Shown in pieces: positions 62,104-64,000 of a stretch of DNA of 64,000 nucleotides. The notes under the pieces were generated by a model, which saw nothing but the letters and a program-made list of their open reading frames with translations, had not been told where the DNA came from and did no database searches. The position numbers and the translations under genes are program-made. Source of the stretch: Cylicocyclus nassatus (lineage: Eukaryota; Nematoda; Chromadorea; Rhabditida; Strongylidae). The DNA is taken from positions 51,003,516-51,067,515 of the forward strand of contig CATQJL010000316.1 of NCBI GenBank assembly GCA_958299035.1, written 5' to 3'. Numbering within the stretch: position 1 is the first letter of the stretch; each line of letters starts with the position of its first letter.

Positions 62104-62891
62104 GGCTGGCGGATAATTTCTGTTACACCTTTGTTTTTATTTTTTAAAAATCTAAGAAACTTTTGAGAATTCTTATGTTTGAGGAGTGTTGGCGGGGTGC
62201 AAAGCTCTACTCGCCGGTACTGTCAGATCCGCGGTCCATGCGCGAAACACCCACTTTATCGGTAGGAGTACATTTTATGGACATTTATGTCAGCGAGTTG
62301 GCATTCTCCCATGTGATTGGAAAGTGACCGGGCGATTTGGTATTCGGGCAGGGTATGGCCCATAGTTTTTAGCGAACATAGGGAGATGGCGCAATTATGT
62401 CCGCACACGATCACATAAGCTACATGTTGCGCCATGTCAGCGCACATTGGCATTTTGACGTAAAACAATCTTTGAAAAATTACAAAAATCATTTCCAACC
62501 TTTACGTATCAAATCCTACACGACACACAAAAAGAAAAATTTTCGACGAATTTTTGATTTTTTTTGAGTTGTTTTTCACACCTTGTTTTTGCCTGCTAGT
62601 GGCACCAAAGTGCTACCATAAAAGAGAGTATGCGAAAATATGTTCTAAAAAAAATTATAGGACAGAAAAAAACACTGAGACGCAGAGAAAAAATCAAAGA
62701 AAAAATGACAATTTTGAGTGTTCTTGTAAAGTTGTCGTAAAGTCGCTGGCTAATTGTGCATTTGCGGCATCTGTCGTACTGTTGAATACGCCCCAGTGGC
62801 CTATATATGGAGCAACTTTGAAGATTCTGGAGAACTTCTGAATCTTTCCAGAATTTTACGAAAAAAGTGTAACAGAAATTATCCGCCAACC
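62104..62891. mobile_element. mariner-type MITE (TA-flanked, 788 bp)
   Basis: Ends GGYTGGCGGATAATTTCTGT inward, with TA at 62102-62103 and 62892-62893. Internal open frames are short. The terminus differs from the elements at 24102 and 59136, so it is a third mariner-like family. Confidence 0.8.
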
Positions 62892-62950
62892 TAGTATTTG
62901 GAGGTCTCGTAACGAGATAGATTCATTTTGTCTTATTCGTTTCAGTCTGT

Positions 62951-63105
62951 TGAAAAGTGATTCCAGGGACATGCTTACTCATAAGCCATTTCTTTCAAAA
63001 TACCCGATAGCTAATGCGAAGCAGAGGAAGGAGGTGACGCACTGGTCCCTTATAAGGATTCTTACCCAGCTTGGAAATATGCCAAAACTGTGGAGTGAAT
63101 GCAGG
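62951..63105 (+). CDS. Candidate isolated exon
   Basis: After a CGTTTCAG acceptor at 62946, a frame encodes LLKSDSRDMLTHKPFLSKYP and then KQRKEVTHWSLIRILTQLGN. Codon composition looks coding. It runs into a truncated MITE at about 63102, so no donor is seen. No partner exon or family is recognised; it could be a remnant. Confidence 0.3.
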
Positions 63106-63195
63106 CCTCGGTACGAGCGGCACCAAATTTTCAAAACAACCTTTTTGATCTCAAAAATTTCGTACGAAGTACCTTTTGACCCTATTCCTCAAAAG
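63102..63195. repeat. hAT-type MITE fragment (CAGGGCTCGGCAC family)
   Basis: It begins CAGGCCTCGGTACGAGCGGC and contains TTTCGTACGAAGTACC as in the 10665 copy. It is cut at 63196 by the mariner-type element. Confidence 0.65.
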
Positions 63196-63197
63196 TA

Positions 63198-64000
63198 TTA
63201 GGTTGTCCGGAAATTATTGCCCGTTTTGAATTTCAACCGCAATAAATCATACACTTCTCACTTCTAAATAGATTGCAAGGTACCATTCGATAGAGCAAAG
63301 CAAGCTCTACAAGATAAATATCTTGCTTTTGCAACAACTCTCATCCACCTCGAATTTCGAGCCAAAAACTAAAAAGACTCAGCAGCCGAAAAATCGAAAA
63401 AAAGTCGTAACTCAGTTCACAAAAATCCTACAAATATTTTTGCTTGCTCACGTAAACACTATCCATATAAAACATCTATATACGCCTTTGCCGTATTTTT
63501 TCCTCTGTTAGAAACCAAGAAAACGGAAATTTTCGTGCATTTGCCAAAGTCGTGTTGTGCCGTCCCCACATAGGTAGTTGTATACTACAAACCTGTAGAA
63601 GTATAAACGTAAGTTCTCAGCTCTCTACAAGCTTTGGTTCTCGAGAAATTTGAATTTTAGCTTGGACCACCTAGCTAAAGAAAACCATATTCGGTATTTC
63701 TCGAGAACTAAAGCTTGTAGAGAGCTGAAAATTCAAGTCTGTACTTCTACAAGCTCATGATGTACAACTACCTATGTGGGGACGGCACAACACGACTTTG
63801 GTAAATGCACGAAAATTTCCGTTTTCTTATTTCTAGTAGAGGAAAAAATACGGCAAAGGCGTATATAGATGTTTTATATGGATAGTGTTTACGTGAGCAA
63901 GCAAAAATATTTGTAGGATTTTTGTGAACTGAGTTACGACTTTTTTTCGATTTTCCGGGCTGCTGAGTCTTTTTAGTTTTTGGCTCGAAACTCGAGGTGG
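63198..64000. mobile_element. mariner-type fold-back element, truncated by the window end
   Basis: It starts TTAGGTTGTCCGGAAATTAT after TA (63196-63197). A palindrome centred near 63672 pairs 63345 with 64000, so the right end should lie near 64147 outside the window. The CGATAGAGCAAAG motif links it to the element at 59136. Confidence 0.8.

Overview
The window reads as nuclear DNA of a rhabditid (clade V) nematode, most likely a strongylid such as a hookworm or a close relative. Three things point there: small GT-AG exons separated by a mix of about 50 bp and multi-kilobase introns, TTTCAG-type acceptors lying directly upstream of start codons (the expected position for spliced-leader trans-splicing), and nematode-specific families (a patched-related protein and a cuticle collagen with an R-S-K-R processing site). 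The species is not provable from the sequence alone.

Five multi-exon genes can be assembled. (1) 5617-22427 (+), 23 exons: a patched-related (PTR) sterol-sensing-domain membrane protein of 869 aa. (2) 22615-23686 (-), four exons: a cuticle collagen of 281 aa, convergent with the PTR gene and 188 bp from it. (3) 37044-43890 (-): the signal recognition particle subunit SRP72, at least 16 exons. (4) 47295-56343 (+), 20 exons found: an INCENP-like chromosomal passenger protein (C. elegans ICP-1 type) with long charged coiled coils and an IN-box; its last exon was not found. (5) 57358-61021 (+), three exons: an unrecognised 111 aa single-pass membrane protein. Exon lengths sum to a multiple of three for genes 1, 2 and 5 and for the part of gene 4 that was found. 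SRP72 has one unresolved junction.

The rest is dominated by non-autonomous transposable elements, mostly fold-back elements and MITEs lying in introns and between genes. They include TTAA-flanked piggyBac-type elements (four copies), an 8-bp-TSD hAT-type family, TA-flanked mariner-type elements, a TNA-flanked CAAGG family, a fold-back element with 8-9 bp TSDs inside the INCENP gene, a 1.85 kb palindrome inside the PTR gene, RTE-like LINE 3' ends, and an internally deleted LTR retrotransposon (32159-35100, TSD CAAGG). Two younger elements sit in one LTR of that retrotransposon, and the other LTR preserves both empty sites. No intact transposase or reverse transcriptase was seen. The stretches 1970-5610, 23720-37040 and 43900-47290 hold almost only repeats and unassigned AT-rich sequence.

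The genes do not form an obvious pathway. They are a developmental membrane protein, a cuticle component, a secretory housekeeping subunit and a mitotic scaffold, interleaved with repeats. Nothing seen amounts to an undescribed biological system. The most informative structures are the nested retrotransposon with its internal empty sites, the exon-containing inverted duplication in the INCENP gene, and the dense set of co-resident fold-back families.
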